Counted from the stretch's first letter, positions 56,115 to 64,000 are shown. The stretch is 64,000 nt of DNA from Streptomyces sp. Sge12 (GCF_002080455.1 NZ_CP020555.1:3038001-3102000), one strand, 5' to 3'. A program made the numbers and translations. Notes: generated from the sequence alone by a model not told the origin.

Positions 56115-56801
56115 CTACCCATGACCGGTCACTCCTGGACGGGCGGTTCCCAGCCAACGGGCTATCGCCTCACTGCGGGTGGCGCTCTGGAGCTTCGCGA
56201 AGATGCGATTGATGTGGTTCTTGACTGTCTTCTCGCTGATGAAGCAGGAGGCCGCGATCTGCTGATTATTCATCCCGGACGCGATCAGATCCATGATCTC
56301 TACCTCCCGGGAACTCAGCCCGAAGACAACAGAGTTGTGCATCCGCTCTGAAGACTGTGCCACAACTCGTTGCGGATGCGAAGAGGACCGCACCTCCGCG
56401 AGGAGCGCGCTGGCGGCCGTCGGGGTGAAGTGGGGGCGCCCCAGTGGAGCATCGCGTACCGCCCGGAGCAGCTCGTCCGTCGTGAACTCGCCGTGCACGA
56501 GATACCCGCCGGCACCCAACAGCAAGGCCTCGCAGACGATTTCCGCCTCCTTGCTGTACGTCAGGATCAGCACGGGAGCCATCTGCACCAGGTGCGGCAG
56601 CGCCGAGATCCCGTCCACCCCCGGCATCCGGACGTCCAGCAGGATCACGTCCGGAGCGTGCCGCCGGGTCAGGCTCAGCGCCTCGCGGCCGTCCGCCGCC
56701 TGCGCTATGACGTCGAGATCCTCGGCCGCGCACAGAATGGCCGCCAGGCCCGCCCGGATCACCGGATTGCCGTCGGCAATGAGCACACTCAGTCCGGCCA
56801 T
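56115..56801 (-). CDS. LuxR/NarL-type response regulator with degenerate receiver, inside the Tad locus
   Basis: A 228-aa regulator. The receiver domain (1-120) keeps the phospho-acceptor D56 (ILLDVRMPG) and T81, but the acidic pair is D10-G11-N12 instead of D-D-H, and the invariant lysine (YLxK) is H103 (GGYLVHGEF). Such changes often mean phosphate-independent or altered signalling. The LuxR HTH (about 161-205: LSSREVEIMDLIASGM, QQIAASCFISEKTVKNHI) is intact. It starts 3 bp after tadC, with no kinase gene in the window. Probably controls the pilus genes. Confidence 0.92.
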   Translation of the reverse strand: MAGLSVLIADGNPVIRAGLAAILCAAEDLDVIAQAADGREALSLTRRHAPDVILLDVRMPGVDGISALPHLVQMAPVLILTYSKEAEIVCEALLLGAGGYLVHGEFTTDELLRAVRDAPLGRPHFTPTAASALLAEVRSSSHPQRVVAQSSERMHNSVVFGLSSREVEIMDLIASGMNNQQIAASCFISEKTVKNHINRIFAKLQSATRSEAIARWLGTARPGVTGHG

Positions 56802-56804
56802 GGC

Positions 56805-57698
56805 TCAGCCGCCCCCGAACAGCGCGCCGAAGTCGACGTTCGCGCCGTAGACGAAGCCGCAGACGAGGAGGATGAGCGTGCCCGGGAGCATGAACATGGT
56901 CACGGCGAACGTCGCCTTCGGGACGGCCCGGGCCGCCCGCCTGCGGGCGTTCTGGGCGTCCGTGCGGCGCATGTCCTCCGCGATCGCGATCAGCGTGTCG
57001 ACGATCGGGGAGCCGAGTTCCTCGCCCTGCTGGAGGGCCGTCACGAACTGGGCGACCTGTTCGCTGTCGTTGCGTCGGCGCAGCTCGTCGAAGGCCTGGC
57101 GGCGGCTGACGCCCATGTCCATCTGCTGGAGCGTGATGCGGATTTCGTCCGCCCACGGACCCTCGTACTTGTCCGCCACTCGAGCCAGCGCCTGCCGGAA
57201 GCCCAACCCGGCGCTCACCACCACGGCGAGAACGTCCAGGAAGTCGGGCAGGGTCCGCTCGATGTGGTCGCGGCGGATCCGAATGGCCGACCACAGGCCG
57301 ACCTCGATCCAGAACAGCCCGAAGGCCACCATGAGCAGGGCGGCCACCAGCTGCCCGTTGATCAGCATCGAGAAGGCGCCCACGGCGCCCAGGGCCCCGT
57401 ACACCGCCCGCCGGGCTGCGTAGCGGTCGATCGTCAGGCCGGCCGGGTTGCCCGCCATGTCGATCTGGCGGCGTTTGCGGGCGACCCTGGCCGGGCCCAT
57501 CGAGCTGAGGACCAGTGGCGCCCAGCGGATGCCCATACGGTCGACGAGCGAGCCGACCGCGGTCGTGCGAGTGGCACCCACCTCCAGGGCGAGCGCGAGG
57601 TCGCCGGGCAGTTTCACGTCCCCGCGGTAGAGCCGGACGCCGTGGAAGGCCCCGAGGACCGACAGGGCCACGGCGAGTGCGAGCAGGATTCCGATCAT
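56805..57698 (-). CDS. tadC: TadC-like type II secretion F-domain membrane protein
   Basis: A 297-aa inner-membrane platform protein. It has TM helices at the N-terminus, in the middle (AVYGALGAVGAFSMLINGQLVAALL region) and at the C-terminus (ATFAVTMFMLPGTLILLVCGF). The T2SSF domain includes ERTLPDFLDVLAVVVSAGLGFRQAL, YEGPWADEIRITLQQMDMGVSRRQAF and QGEELGSPIVDTL. It pairs with TadB to couple the CpaF ATPase to pilin polymerisation. Gaps of 16 and 3 bp to its neighbours indicate an operon. Confidence 0.92.
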   Translation of the reverse strand: MIGILLALAVALSVLGAFHGVRLYRGDVKLPGDLALALEVGATRTTAVGSLVDRMGIRWAPLVLSSMGPARVARKRRQIDMAGNPAGLTIDRYAARRAVYGALGAVGAFSMLINGQLVAALLMVAFGLFWIEVGLWSAIRIRRDHIERTLPDFLDVLAVVVSAGLGFRQALARVADKYEGPWADEIRITLQQMDMGVSRRQAFDELRRRNDSEQVAQFVTALQQGEELGSPIVDTLIAIAEDMRRTDAQNARRRAARAVPKATFAVTMFMLPGTLILLVCGFVYGANVDFGALFGGG

Positions 57699-57714
57699 CG
57701 TCCCGTCCCTCCCC

Positions 57715-58653
57715 TCACACGTCGATCTTCGACAGGCGGCGGATGAGCAGGAACCCCAGAGCGAAGAGGCCGAGGGCGATGAGCACGGCCGTCTGGCCGA
57801 GGAACGCGCCCGTCATCCGGTCCAGTGCACCCGGCATCATCATGTCGACCAGCAGAAGCGAGCCCAGCCCGAGGGACGGTACGAGATACGCCGTCACCGT
57901 CACCTGGGACAGCTGCGTACGGATCTCCCTGCGGGTCTCCTTGCGCTGCTCCAGCGTGACCGTCAGGTTGCGCAGGCTGTCCACGATCGCGCCGCCCGCG
58001 CGGGCCGACAGGACCAGGGTGGAGACCAGTACGACGAGCTCACGGGACGGGAGGCGTTCGGTGAGCTCACCGAGGGATTCCTCGATGGAGTGGCCCACGG
58101 CGAGACGGTCTGCGACGCGGCCGAGTTCCTCGCCCGCCGGGGCCTCCAGCTCCTCGGCCGCGATACCGATGGCCGTACGCAGGGCCAGGCCGGCCTGGGT
58201 GGCGTTGGCCAGGATGCGTGCCAGGTCGGGGAGTTGGTTGATGAACCGTTCCGTACGGCGTGCGCGCTGCCAGTTCAGGAAGGCGTTCGCCGCCCAGATG
58301 CCGATGGCGCCCGCGACCGGGCCGAAGAACGGTGCGAGGAGCGCGGCCGCGATGAGCCAGACGCCCACGATCGAACCCAGCATGTAGACGAAGAACTCGC
58401 CCGGTGTGAGGTCCAGGCCGGTGGTCGCCAGCTTCAGCTCGATGCGGCGGCCGAGTGTCGTCCTGCGCAGCCGCCGGTCGACGGTGCGGAAGCGGCGGCG
58501 GCGTCCGAGGGGCTCCGGCATGCCGCTCGCGGAGAGGCGTTCGATGAGCGCGGCGCGCTGGGCGCGGCCGGCCATGTACGCCTGGAGGCCCACGACGACG
58601 AGGACGCAGGCCAGCAGGGTGACGCCGAGGGTGGCGAGGATCAGTGGGTTCAC
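57715..58653 (-). CDS. tadB: TadB-like type II secretion F-domain membrane protein
   Basis: A 312-aa membrane protein. TM segments are near residues 4-26, 95-140 and 270-305; the T2SSF domain has QLPDLARILANATQAGLALRTAI, VGHSIEESLGELTERLPSREL, VVLVSTLVLSARAGGAIVDSL and LEQRKETRREIRTQLSQVTV. GTG 58653 overlaps the CpaF stop (GTGA). Inner-membrane platform of the Tad apparatus together with TadC. Confidence 0.93.
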   Translation of the reverse strand: MNPLILATLGVTLLACVLVVVGLQAYMAGRAQRAALIERLSASGMPEPLGRRRRFRTVDRRLRRTTLGRRIELKLATTGLDLTPGEFFVYMLGSIVGVWLIAAALLAPFFGPVAGAIGIWAANAFLNWQRARRTERFINQLPDLARILANATQAGLALRTAIGIAAEELEAPAGEELGRVADRLAVGHSIEESLGELTERLPSRELVVLVSTLVLSARAGGAIVDSLRNLTVTLEQRKETRREIRTQLSQVTVTAYLVPSLGLGSLLLVDMMMPGALDRMTGAFLGQTAVLIALGLFALGFLLIRRLSKIDV

Positions 58654-59993
58654 AGGGCGGTCCGGGTGATGCGGGCGGTGAGGGGGTCCTCCGGCGCGAC
58701 GCCGAAGGCCTGCGGGATCGGCTGGTTGTTCATGTAGAGGCGTTCTGCGATCCGGCGGGGCAGCGGGTAGTACTCGAAGTAGCCGTGCACGCGCCCGTCC
58801 GCACCCATCGGCTGGGCTCCGAAGCGGCACACCGTGGTGATCCGGAAGGGTTCGCGGCCGTGCGATTCCAGGACGGAGATCTCGGTGATGCGGCGCGATC
58901 CGTCGCCGAAGCGGGTCAGCTGCACGATGACGTTCACGGCGCTGTTGATCTGGTCCTGAAGGGCTTCGAAGGGGATCTCCACCTCCGACATGGAGGCGAG
59001 CGTCTGCAGGCGCATCAGGGCGTCGGAGGAGCTGTTGGCGTGGACGGTGGCGAGGGAGCCGTCGTGGCCGGTGGACATCGCCTGGAGCATGTCGAGGGTC
59101 TCGCCGCCGCGGACCTCGCCGACGATGATGCGGTCGGGGCGCATGCGCAGGGAGTTGCGGACCAGGTCGCGGATGGTGATCTGGCCCTTGCCCTCCACGT
59201 TCGGCGGGCGGGACTCCAGACGGATGACGTGGGCCTGCTGGAGCTGGAGTTCGGCCGAGTCCTCGATGGTGATGATGCGTTCGCCCTCCGGGATCAGCCC
59301 GGAGAGGGCGTTGAGCAGCGTGGTCTTGCCGGTGCCGGTGGCCCCGGAGACGATCACGTTCATCTTCGCCGCGACCAGCCCGGACAGGAGCAGGAGCATC
59401 TGCTCGTCGAGCGAGCCGAGGGCGATCATCTCGTGCAGGGTGAAGGCGCGCGGGAAGCGGCGGATGGTGAGGGTGGCGCCGGTCAGGGAGAGCGGCGGGA
59501 TGATGACGTTGACGCGCTCGCCGCTGGGCAGGCGGGCGTCGACCATCGGATTGGCCTCGTCCACCCGCCGGTTGACGGTGGAGACGATGCGCTCGATGGT
59601 CTGCATGAGCTGCTCGTGCGAGGCAAAGCGGATGGGGAGCTGCTCGACCCGGCCGGCGCGCTCCACGTAGATGTGGTCGGGGCCGTTGACCATGATCTCG
59701 GAGATGGAGGCGTCTTCGAGGAGCGGTTCGAGGACGCCGAGCCCGAGGGCCTCGTCGACGACACGGCGGATCAGCTGGGCGCGCTCGACGGTGGAGAGGA
59801 CGGGTCCTTCGCGGCTGATGATGTGGCCGAGTACGCGCTCCAGGCGCGCCCGGCGCTCGGCGGGCGCGAGCGCGGACATCTCGGCGAGGTCGATCTCCTC
59901 CAGCAGCTTGGCGCGGTAGGAGGAGACCAGCCGGCCGTCCTCGCGCGGGCTGTGGCGGTCGTCGGGAGTGTTGACCCGGGAACGCAGGCTCAT
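58650..59993 (-). CDS. cpaF: CpaF/TadA family secretion ATPase
   Basis: A 447-aa hexameric ATPase powering Tad pilus assembly. The N-terminal domain (about 1-130) precedes ERAGRVEQLPIRFASHEQLM and the CpaF core: Walker A GATGTGKTTLLNAL near residues 216-229, the Asp box, Walker B-region RMRPDRIIVGEVRGGE and the His box STGHDGSLATVHANS. It overlaps the TadE-like gene upstream (ATGA) and TadB downstream (GTGA), so it is in a tightly coupled operon. Confidence 0.95.
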   Translation of the reverse strand: MSLRSRVNTPDDRHSPREDGRLVSSYRAKLLEEIDLAEMSALAPAERRARLERVLGHIISREGPVLSTVERAQLIRRVVDEALGLGVLEPLLEDASISEIMVNGPDHIYVERAGRVEQLPIRFASHEQLMQTIERIVSTVNRRVDEANPMVDARLPSGERVNVIIPPLSLTGATLTIRRFPRAFTLHEMIALGSLDEQMLLLLSGLVAAKMNVIVSGATGTGKTTLLNALSGLIPEGERIITIEDSAELQLQQAHVIRLESRPPNVEGKGQITIRDLVRNSLRMRPDRIIVGEVRGGETLDMLQAMSTGHDGSLATVHANSSSDALMRLQTLASMSEVEIPFEALQDQINSAVNVIVQLTRFGDGSRRITEISVLESHGREPFRITTVCRFGAQPMGADGRVHGYFEYYPLPRRIAERLYMNNQPIPQAFGVAPEDPLTARITRTAL

Positions 59994-60358
59994 GGTCCGG
60001 TCACCTTCGGGTCGTTGTTGGGCATGACCGCCGTGGCTGTGGCGTCCTTGATGTCGAGTCCGGGGACGATGGCATTGATCTTGATGGTCACCGTTGCGGT
60101 CACTGCGTCACCTCCGGACGGCACGGAGACGACCGCGTTGAGCCCCTCGCGTATGGCCGCACGTCCGGCGGCCTCCCCCCGGCCGGGGTGCTGGGCCTCC
60201 ACGCGCGCGGCCGTCCGGGCGGCCGTGTCCGCCTGTTCATGCACGTACGCCACCCAGCCCAGCTGGATCCCGCAGAGCGCGACGAACAGCAGGATCGGCA
60301 CGAAACCGATGTACTCGATGGCCACTTGGCCCCGGTCCGAACGCATGCGCCGCTTCAC
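59990..60358 (-). CDS. TadE-like pseudopilin 1
   Basis: A 122-aa protein starting at GTG. The leader MKRRMRSDRG ends at a G|QVAIEYIG site with Glu at +5, then a hydrophobic helix (VPILLFVALCGIQLGWVAYV). An extracytoplasmic domain follows (EQADTAARTAARVEAQ, VTATVTIKINAIVPGLD). TadE-type minor pilins share this layout. The stop overlaps the CpaF start as ATGA. Confidence 0.88.
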   Translation of the reverse strand: MKRRMRSDRGQVAIEYIGFVPILLFVALCGIQLGWVAYVHEQADTAARTAARVEAQHPGRGEAAGRAAIREGLNAVVSVPSGGDAVTATVTIKINAIVPGLDIKDATATAVMPNNDPKVTGP

Positions 60359-60359
60359 G

Positions 60360-60728
60360 TCAGTTCGCCTCCCTCTCCATCGCCGCGCCGCCCGAGCCCT
60401 CGATGGTGCCGAAGTTGAGCCCCGGGTAGAAGACGGGGATCTTGAGCCTGACCGTCGTCCGGTAGACGTCGCCCGATCGGGTGCAGTGGGTCGTCATGCC
60501 CCATGCCTCCCCGACGTGCTTCCGCGCCGCCGCCGCACACGCCGCGTCACTCTTCACCGCCCCCGCCCGCGCCCCCTCGTCCGCCGCGTTGCCCGCCAGC
60601 GAGAAGGCGTACCCGATCAGGACGCACTCCCACACCGCCGCCACGAGCAGCAGGATCAGCGGCACCGTGCCCACGAACTCGATCGCCACCTGGCCCCGGT
60701 CCCCGCGCCCCGGTCTGCGGGCGGGCAC
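60360..60728 (-). CDS. TadE-like pseudopilin 2
   Basis: A 122-aa protein from GTG 60728 with leader MPARRPGRGDRG, then G|QVAIEFVG with Glu at +5, a helix (TVPLILLLVAAVWECVLIGY) and a domain with two cysteines (ACAAAARKHV and THCTRSGD). VRLKIPVFYPGLNFG parallels the IKINAIVPGLD of its neighbour, so the two are related by duplication. It begins 3 bp after the CpaE-like stop. Confidence 0.88.
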   Translation of the reverse strand: MPARRPGRGDRGQVAIEFVGTVPLILLLVAAVWECVLIGYAFSLAGNAADEGARAGAVKSDAACAAAARKHVGEAWGMTTHCTRSGDVYRTTVRLKIPVFYPGLNFGTIEGSGGAAMEREAN

Positions 60729-60731
60729 GTG

Positions 60732-62012
60732 TCAGCCCTCCCGGCCGCGGCGCAGGCGGGCCACCGGGCCCGAGGCGCGGACCGCCAGGGAGGCGCCCGG
60801 GGTGGTGGCCGCCGTGGGCGGGGCGGCGGTGTCCGGGGCTGACAGGAGGCCCAGTTCGCCGGCCAGGGTCCACAGGGCCTGTTTGACCGTCGAGCGGTTG
60901 TCGAGGTCCTGGACGCGGCCTGCGTCCACCACGGCCTGGAGTTCCTTGAAGGCGGCCGGGACCGGGGTGCGGGTGGCGCGGGTCTTGGTGATCTTCTCGA
61001 TCAGGGCGGGCTGGATCTCCGTGTGCTTGCTCCAGCGGTTGACGACCATCGCCGTGTCCTCCGCCTTGCGCACCTGGAGCCGTTCCCACATCCGGACCAT
61101 CCGCTTCGCCGCCCGCACCGCGACCACGTCCGGGGTGGTGACCAGGACCGCGACGTCCGCCATCTCCACGGCGGCCGCGTTGGCTCCGGTGACCTGGGTC
61201 CCGCAGTCGACGACGACGAGTTCGTAGCGGCTGCGCAGGGCTCCGAGGATGTGCCGGGCGGCCCGGTCGTCGACTTCCTCGCCGCGTTCGCCGTCCGCCG
61301 GGGCGAGCAGGAGTGCGAGGCCCGAGGCGTCGTCGTAGACCGCGTCCTGGAGGACCCGCGGCGAGATGTCCTGGATCCCGGCGAGGTCGGCGACCGAGCG
61401 CCGGAACTGCACGTCGAGGTACGAGCCCACGTCGCCCGCCTGGAGGTCCAGGTCGACCAGGGCGGTACGCCGTCCCGAGGCGGCCGCGGCCAGCGCGAAC
61501 TGCACGGCGGTGAAGGTGGTGCCCACGCCGCCCTTGGCTCCGGTGACGGTGACGACCCGCCCGCCCGGGCCGGTGAAGACGTCGGCGGCGGCGCCCCCGC
61601 CCAGGTGGCGGCGTACGCCGACGGACCACTGGGCGGCGGCCTGGACGCGGGCGGCGAGTTCTTCGTAGGAGAGCGGGAGGCCGATCAGGCCGCGCGCGCC
61701 CGAGTCCATGGCGGCGGAGAAGAGTCCGGGGCCGGCGTCCGAGGAGACCAGGACGACGCCCACCGCCGGGAAGCGCAGGGCGACCTCCCGGATGAGCTCG
61801 AGGGCGGGCAGGGGGCCGATCCGCTCGTGGACCAGGACGACCTCGGGGAGTTCGTCGATGGATTCGGCGGCCAGGCGGCCGAGGGTGTCCAGGAGCGTGT
61901 GCGCGTCGGGGACGGGGGCGGCCGGCTCGGCGGCCGGGAGCTGGCTGAGCAGGGTCACGATGGCGCGTGCGGCGTCCGGGTCGCCGACCGCGGGGAGGAT
62001 TCGGGTGGTCAT
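60732..62012 (-). CDS. CpaE/TadZ-like ATPase of the Tad locus
   Basis: A 426-aa protein with an N-terminal receiver-like domain (about 1-135; ELPEVVLVHERIGPLPALEL, AVGVVLVSSDAG) and a MinD/ParA-type ATPase. The deviant Walker A VTGAKGGVGTTFTAVQ is near 152-167, LVDLDLQAGDVGSYLDV near 190, and VVVDCGTQVTGAN near 275. TadZ/CpaE positions the pilus apparatus at its cell site. The C-terminal about 40 residues are Ala/Pro-rich. Seven bp separate it from cpaB. Confidence 0.92.
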   Translation of the reverse strand: MTTRILPAVGDPDAARAIVTLLSQLPAAEPAAPVPDAHTLLDTLGRLAAESIDELPEVVLVHERIGPLPALELIREVALRFPAVGVVLVSSDAGPGLFSAAMDSGARGLIGLPLSYEELAARVQAAAQWSVGVRRHLGGGAAADVFTGPGGRVVTVTGAKGGVGTTFTAVQFALAAAASGRRTALVDLDLQAGDVGSYLDVQFRRSVADLAGIQDISPRVLQDAVYDDASGLALLLAPADGERGEEVDDRAARHILGALRSRYELVVVDCGTQVTGANAAAVEMADVAVLVTTPDVVAVRAAKRMVRMWERLQVRKAEDTAMVVNRWSKHTEIQPALIEKITKTRATRTPVPAAFKELQAVVDAGRVQDLDNRSTVKQALWTLAGELGLLSAPDTAAPPTAATTPGASLAVRASGPVARLRRGREG

Positions 62013-62019
62013 CCGGGCC

Positions 62020-62721
62020 TCACCTGTCCCCGTCGAGGGTGTACGTGCGGTCGCCCGGGGCGGGCGCCGAGTCGGTGCCGGGGGCCACGAGGGCCAGGCG
62101 TACGTGCTCCGCGAAGGACTCGGCGTACGCGACGCGCTGGGTGTCCTTGGTGCTGAGGGCGAAGGTGATCGGGACGGCCTCGGCGGGGCCCTTGCGGTCG
62201 CTGTCCTTCTCCAGGGCGGTGAGTTTGCCGACGCCCAGGACCCGGGCGTTGGCGACGATGATCACCGAGCGGGAGGGGTCGGTGTCCTTGGCGCCCTTGA
62301 AGGTGGCGATGATGTTGACCTTCGCGCCGGAGGTGATCTTTCCGGCCACGCCCGTGGCGGCGTCGATCATGATGGCGATCTCCTGCTCACCGGGCTGCAG
62401 CTGCGGCCGGTCGACGAACATGTCCGCCTGGAGCAGCGAGCCCTTCTTCAGGGTGGTGAGCGCGATCTTGTCCTTCAGCGCGCCGAGGTCGGAGACGGCG
62501 GTCTCGGAGAGCCACCGCCGGGGGATCCTGACCTCCTCGAACTGCCCGGCCGACAGCGGGCTGTACGGGGCTATGTCGCCCTTGGCCCGGTACGCGACGA
62601 CCTCGGCGCCGACCTTGGAATTGACGTCGCCTATCACCACGAGGACCCCGGCGAAGGCCCCCAGTGCGCACAGGACCGACAGGAGCAGCAGGATGACGCC
62701 GCGGCGCTGGCGTGAGTTCAT
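62020..62721 (-). CDS. cpaB: CpaB/RcpC-like SAF-domain protein
   Basis: A 233-aa membrane-anchored protein: an N-terminal TM helix (VILLLLSVLCALGAFAGVLVV) is followed by a SAF domain (VVAYRAKGDIAPYSPLSAGQ, then IPRRWLSETAVSDLGALKDKIA) and the RcpC-type beta region EQEIAIMIDAATGVAGKITSG. In Gram-negatives RcpC/CpaB acts in the envelope with the secretin; here no secretin is present, so it probably organises the cell-wall passage. Confidence 0.9.
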   Translation of the reverse strand: MNSRQRRGVILLLLSVLCALGAFAGVLVVIGDVNSKVGAEVVAYRAKGDIAPYSPLSAGQFEEVRIPRRWLSETAVSDLGALKDKIALTTLKKGSLLQADMFVDRPQLQPGEQEIAIMIDAATGVAGKITSGAKVNIIATFKGAKDTDPSRSVIIVANARVLGVGKLTALEKDSDRKGPAEAVPITFALSTKDTQRVAYAESFAEHVRLALVAPGTDSAPAPGDRTYTLDGDR

Positions 62722-62769
62722 GGGCCTTACCTACCTCGCCGTTCTTCATTCATTCGTGCGTTCGAGTGA

Positions 62770-63666
62770 TCAGGGTCTGGAACGGGCGGTGCTCGCGGGC
62801 GGCGGCGGTGCGGTGAGCGGCGCCGCGCAGAAGCCGCATCGGTCGCCGATGAGTTCGAGGCCGCACCAGCGGCACTCCTCCCGGCGGACCGAGGCGACCA
62901 GCTGGTAGAGCACGGACAGGTCCGGGATGCCGGCGGCGAACTCGACGAGCTTCGGAGTGCCCCACCAGCCGGGGGACGCGGCGGGCAGCGGGCTCTCCAT
63001 GACGCCCTGGACCTGCCAGGCGGGGGCCAGTTCGGCCGTGACCCAGTCGGAGGTGAGCTGGCCGCGGGCGAAGGTGAGGTGCGTGGCGAAGTCGGGGCCG
63101 GCCGGCAGCGCTGCGGCGCGGGGGCCGTGGGCGCCCTGGGCTCCGCCGCTCAGCTTGGCGAGGTGCGGCTTCGGGTGGGCCATGACGGCGAACTGCGCGC
63201 TCGGCGACCAGGATCTGGCGTGTGCGCCGAGGCCGACCGGGACGCGGACCCGGTCGAGTTTGGCGACGGAGCCGAGCAGGGCGCCCGCGTGGATGTAGTG
63301 GGAGAGCAGGCGAGCCGCGGAGGCGATGATTCCGGGGCTGAAGTCGCAGACGCTCAGCTGGCGCAGCTGACGCACCAGCAGGGCGGTTCCCAGGGGCGGC
63401 AGATCGATGCCGAGGAGCGCGATCCGGTCGGTTTCGAGGATGGCGCGTACGGTGTGCAGCCGCTGGACGGTGGAGCGCGGGAGCCACGGCGGTACGAGGG
63501 CGACGAGGTGGCCGTGCCGCTCCAGCAGGGCGCCCGTCTCGGCGAGCGCGGCCTCGAGGTCGAGCTGCTCGGGCGGGTGCAGTAACGCGGCCCCGGGTGT
63601 GTGCCGGTCAGGGGCCGGAAGTACCAGATCGGCGCTGGTGACAGCGATGGCGGTCGGCACGCGCAT
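62770..63666 (-). CDS. Zinc-ribbon protein of unknown function at the head of the Tad operon
   Basis: A 298-aa protein without signal peptide or clear TM segments. The central part (LVALVPPWLPRSTVQRLHTV, LVRQLRQLSVCDFSPGIIAS) suggests an alpha/beta fold; I do not recognise the family. Near the C-terminus CRWCGLELIGDRCGFC (about 266-281) is a CxxC-x8-CxxC zinc ribbon. It starts at ATG 63666 with a GGGGGAA site and lies 48 bp before cpaB, so it is probably the first gene of the Tad operon. Confidence 0.8.
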   Translation of the reverse strand: MRVPTAIAVTSADLVLPAPDRHTPGAALLHPPEQLDLEAALAETGALLERHGHLVALVPPWLPRSTVQRLHTVRAILETDRIALLGIDLPPLGTALLVRQLRQLSVCDFSPGIIASAARLLSHYIHAGALLGSVAKLDRVRVPVGLGAHARSWSPSAQFAVMAHPKPHLAKLSGGAQGAHGPRAAALPAGPDFATHLTFARGQLTSDWVTAELAPAWQVQGVMESPLPAASPGWWGTPKLVEFAAGIPDLSVLYQLVASVRREECRWCGLELIGDRCGFCAAPLTAPPPPASTARSRP

Positions 63667-64000
63667 TCCCCCGTTCCCCCACGTTCACCCGTGCTGCGCC
63701 GGCAGTTCAGCTGCCGGGCGCGTGCGCCCCGCGCGGAACGCGGCGCCGACCCGACGCCGGACCGACAGCGGCCCGACGCCGACGCGACGCCGAACTCGAC
63801 GCGGACTCGACACAGGGGATCGACGCGGAATCGTCGCGGGCCGTCACGTCCGCGCCCGCGGTGCGCGCCCGCACCCCGCGACCGCATCCGATCGACCCGC
63901 TCCCCCCTTGCCCCAGCACCATATCCGCGTCACCCCTGGCAGGGCAGGGCCTTGCGGATTCCCGTGCTGACGGCACGGGTCGCAGCCGGCGGAAACCCGG
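63667..64000. other. 334-bp right-edge region, no convincing gene
   Basis: Presumably the Tad promoter region. A stable hairpin (CCGGCAG/CTGCCGG, 63700-63718) lies just upstream of the zinc-ribbon gene. The stretch 63745-63830 is full of CGACGC/CCGACG near-repeats. Open frames of 89 codons or more exist on both strands, but they are Arg/Ser/Ala-rich without recognisable domains and I do not call them genes. Confidence 0.5.

Noticed and set aside
63707..63976. 89-codon minus-strand frame at the right edge
   Set aside because: Arg/Ser/Ala-rich composition, no recognisable motif and internal near-repeats; more likely non-coding.

Overview
The window is a 64-kb piece of a Streptomyces chromosome, or of a very close relative. 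Very high GC, third-position GC bias, GTG starts, a WhiB-family gene, DUF1023, DUF4245 and DUF1707 genes, and the order ispH/ppgK/xseAB/glpX/wblI/fumarases/oxyR-ahpCD all point to the conserved core. I see no tRNA, rRNA, CRISPR array, insertion sequence, prophage or plasmid origin. Nearly all gene ends carry strong GC hairpins, several of them bidirectional.

1-20 kb is housekeeping metabolism: the 5' half of ychF, a DUF6542 membrane protein, polyphosphate glucokinase, IspH, an APC permease, exonuclease VII (xseA/xseB), a malonic-semialdehyde-reductase-type nitroreductase, class II fructose bisphosphatase, a WhiB-like regulator and two unrelated fumarases (Fe-S class I and iron-free class II). 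A short block of secreted proteins (15-18 kb) sits between the fumarases. A 19-bp sequence resembling a DmdR/IdeR iron box lies upstream of the Fe-S fumarase.

20-40 kb is signalling, envelope and stress: a SpoIIE phosphatase with GAF and ATPase domains, a class A penicillin-binding protein, an SPFH protein overlapping a small ribbon-helix-helix-like gene, a PadR/ABC exporter operon, OxyR divergent from ahpCD, a tandem pair of uncharacterised paralogs next to an AI-2E-type permease, a lytic-transglycosylase-like protein with a long leader, PhoH and a cis-prenyltransferase.

40-54 kb is more variable: a type IV prepilin peptidase, DUF192 and SMI1/KNR4 proteins, a lone solute-binding lipoprotein, secreted proteins, a polysaccharide deacetylase, an MFS/TetR pair with two large operators, a three-gene DUF1023 hydrolase operon in which every gene carries an apparent one-base deletion, and an NTF2-like/TetR pair with two palindromic operators.

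54-64 kb, minus strand, is a compact Tad (Flp-type) pilus locus: a zinc-ribbon protein of unknown function, CpaB, CpaE/TadZ, two TadE-like pseudopilins, the CpaF/TadA ATPase, TadB, TadC, an orphan LuxR-type response regulator with a degenerate receiver, a Flp-like pilin, a TadG-like protein, a lipoprotein and a secreted OmpA-domain protein. The prepilin peptidase at 40.8 kb is the likely processing enzyme. The most unusual items are this Tad locus with its odd regulator, the SPFH/RHH pair with a perfect palindrome in front, the iron box, and the decayed or mis-sequenced DUF1023 operon.
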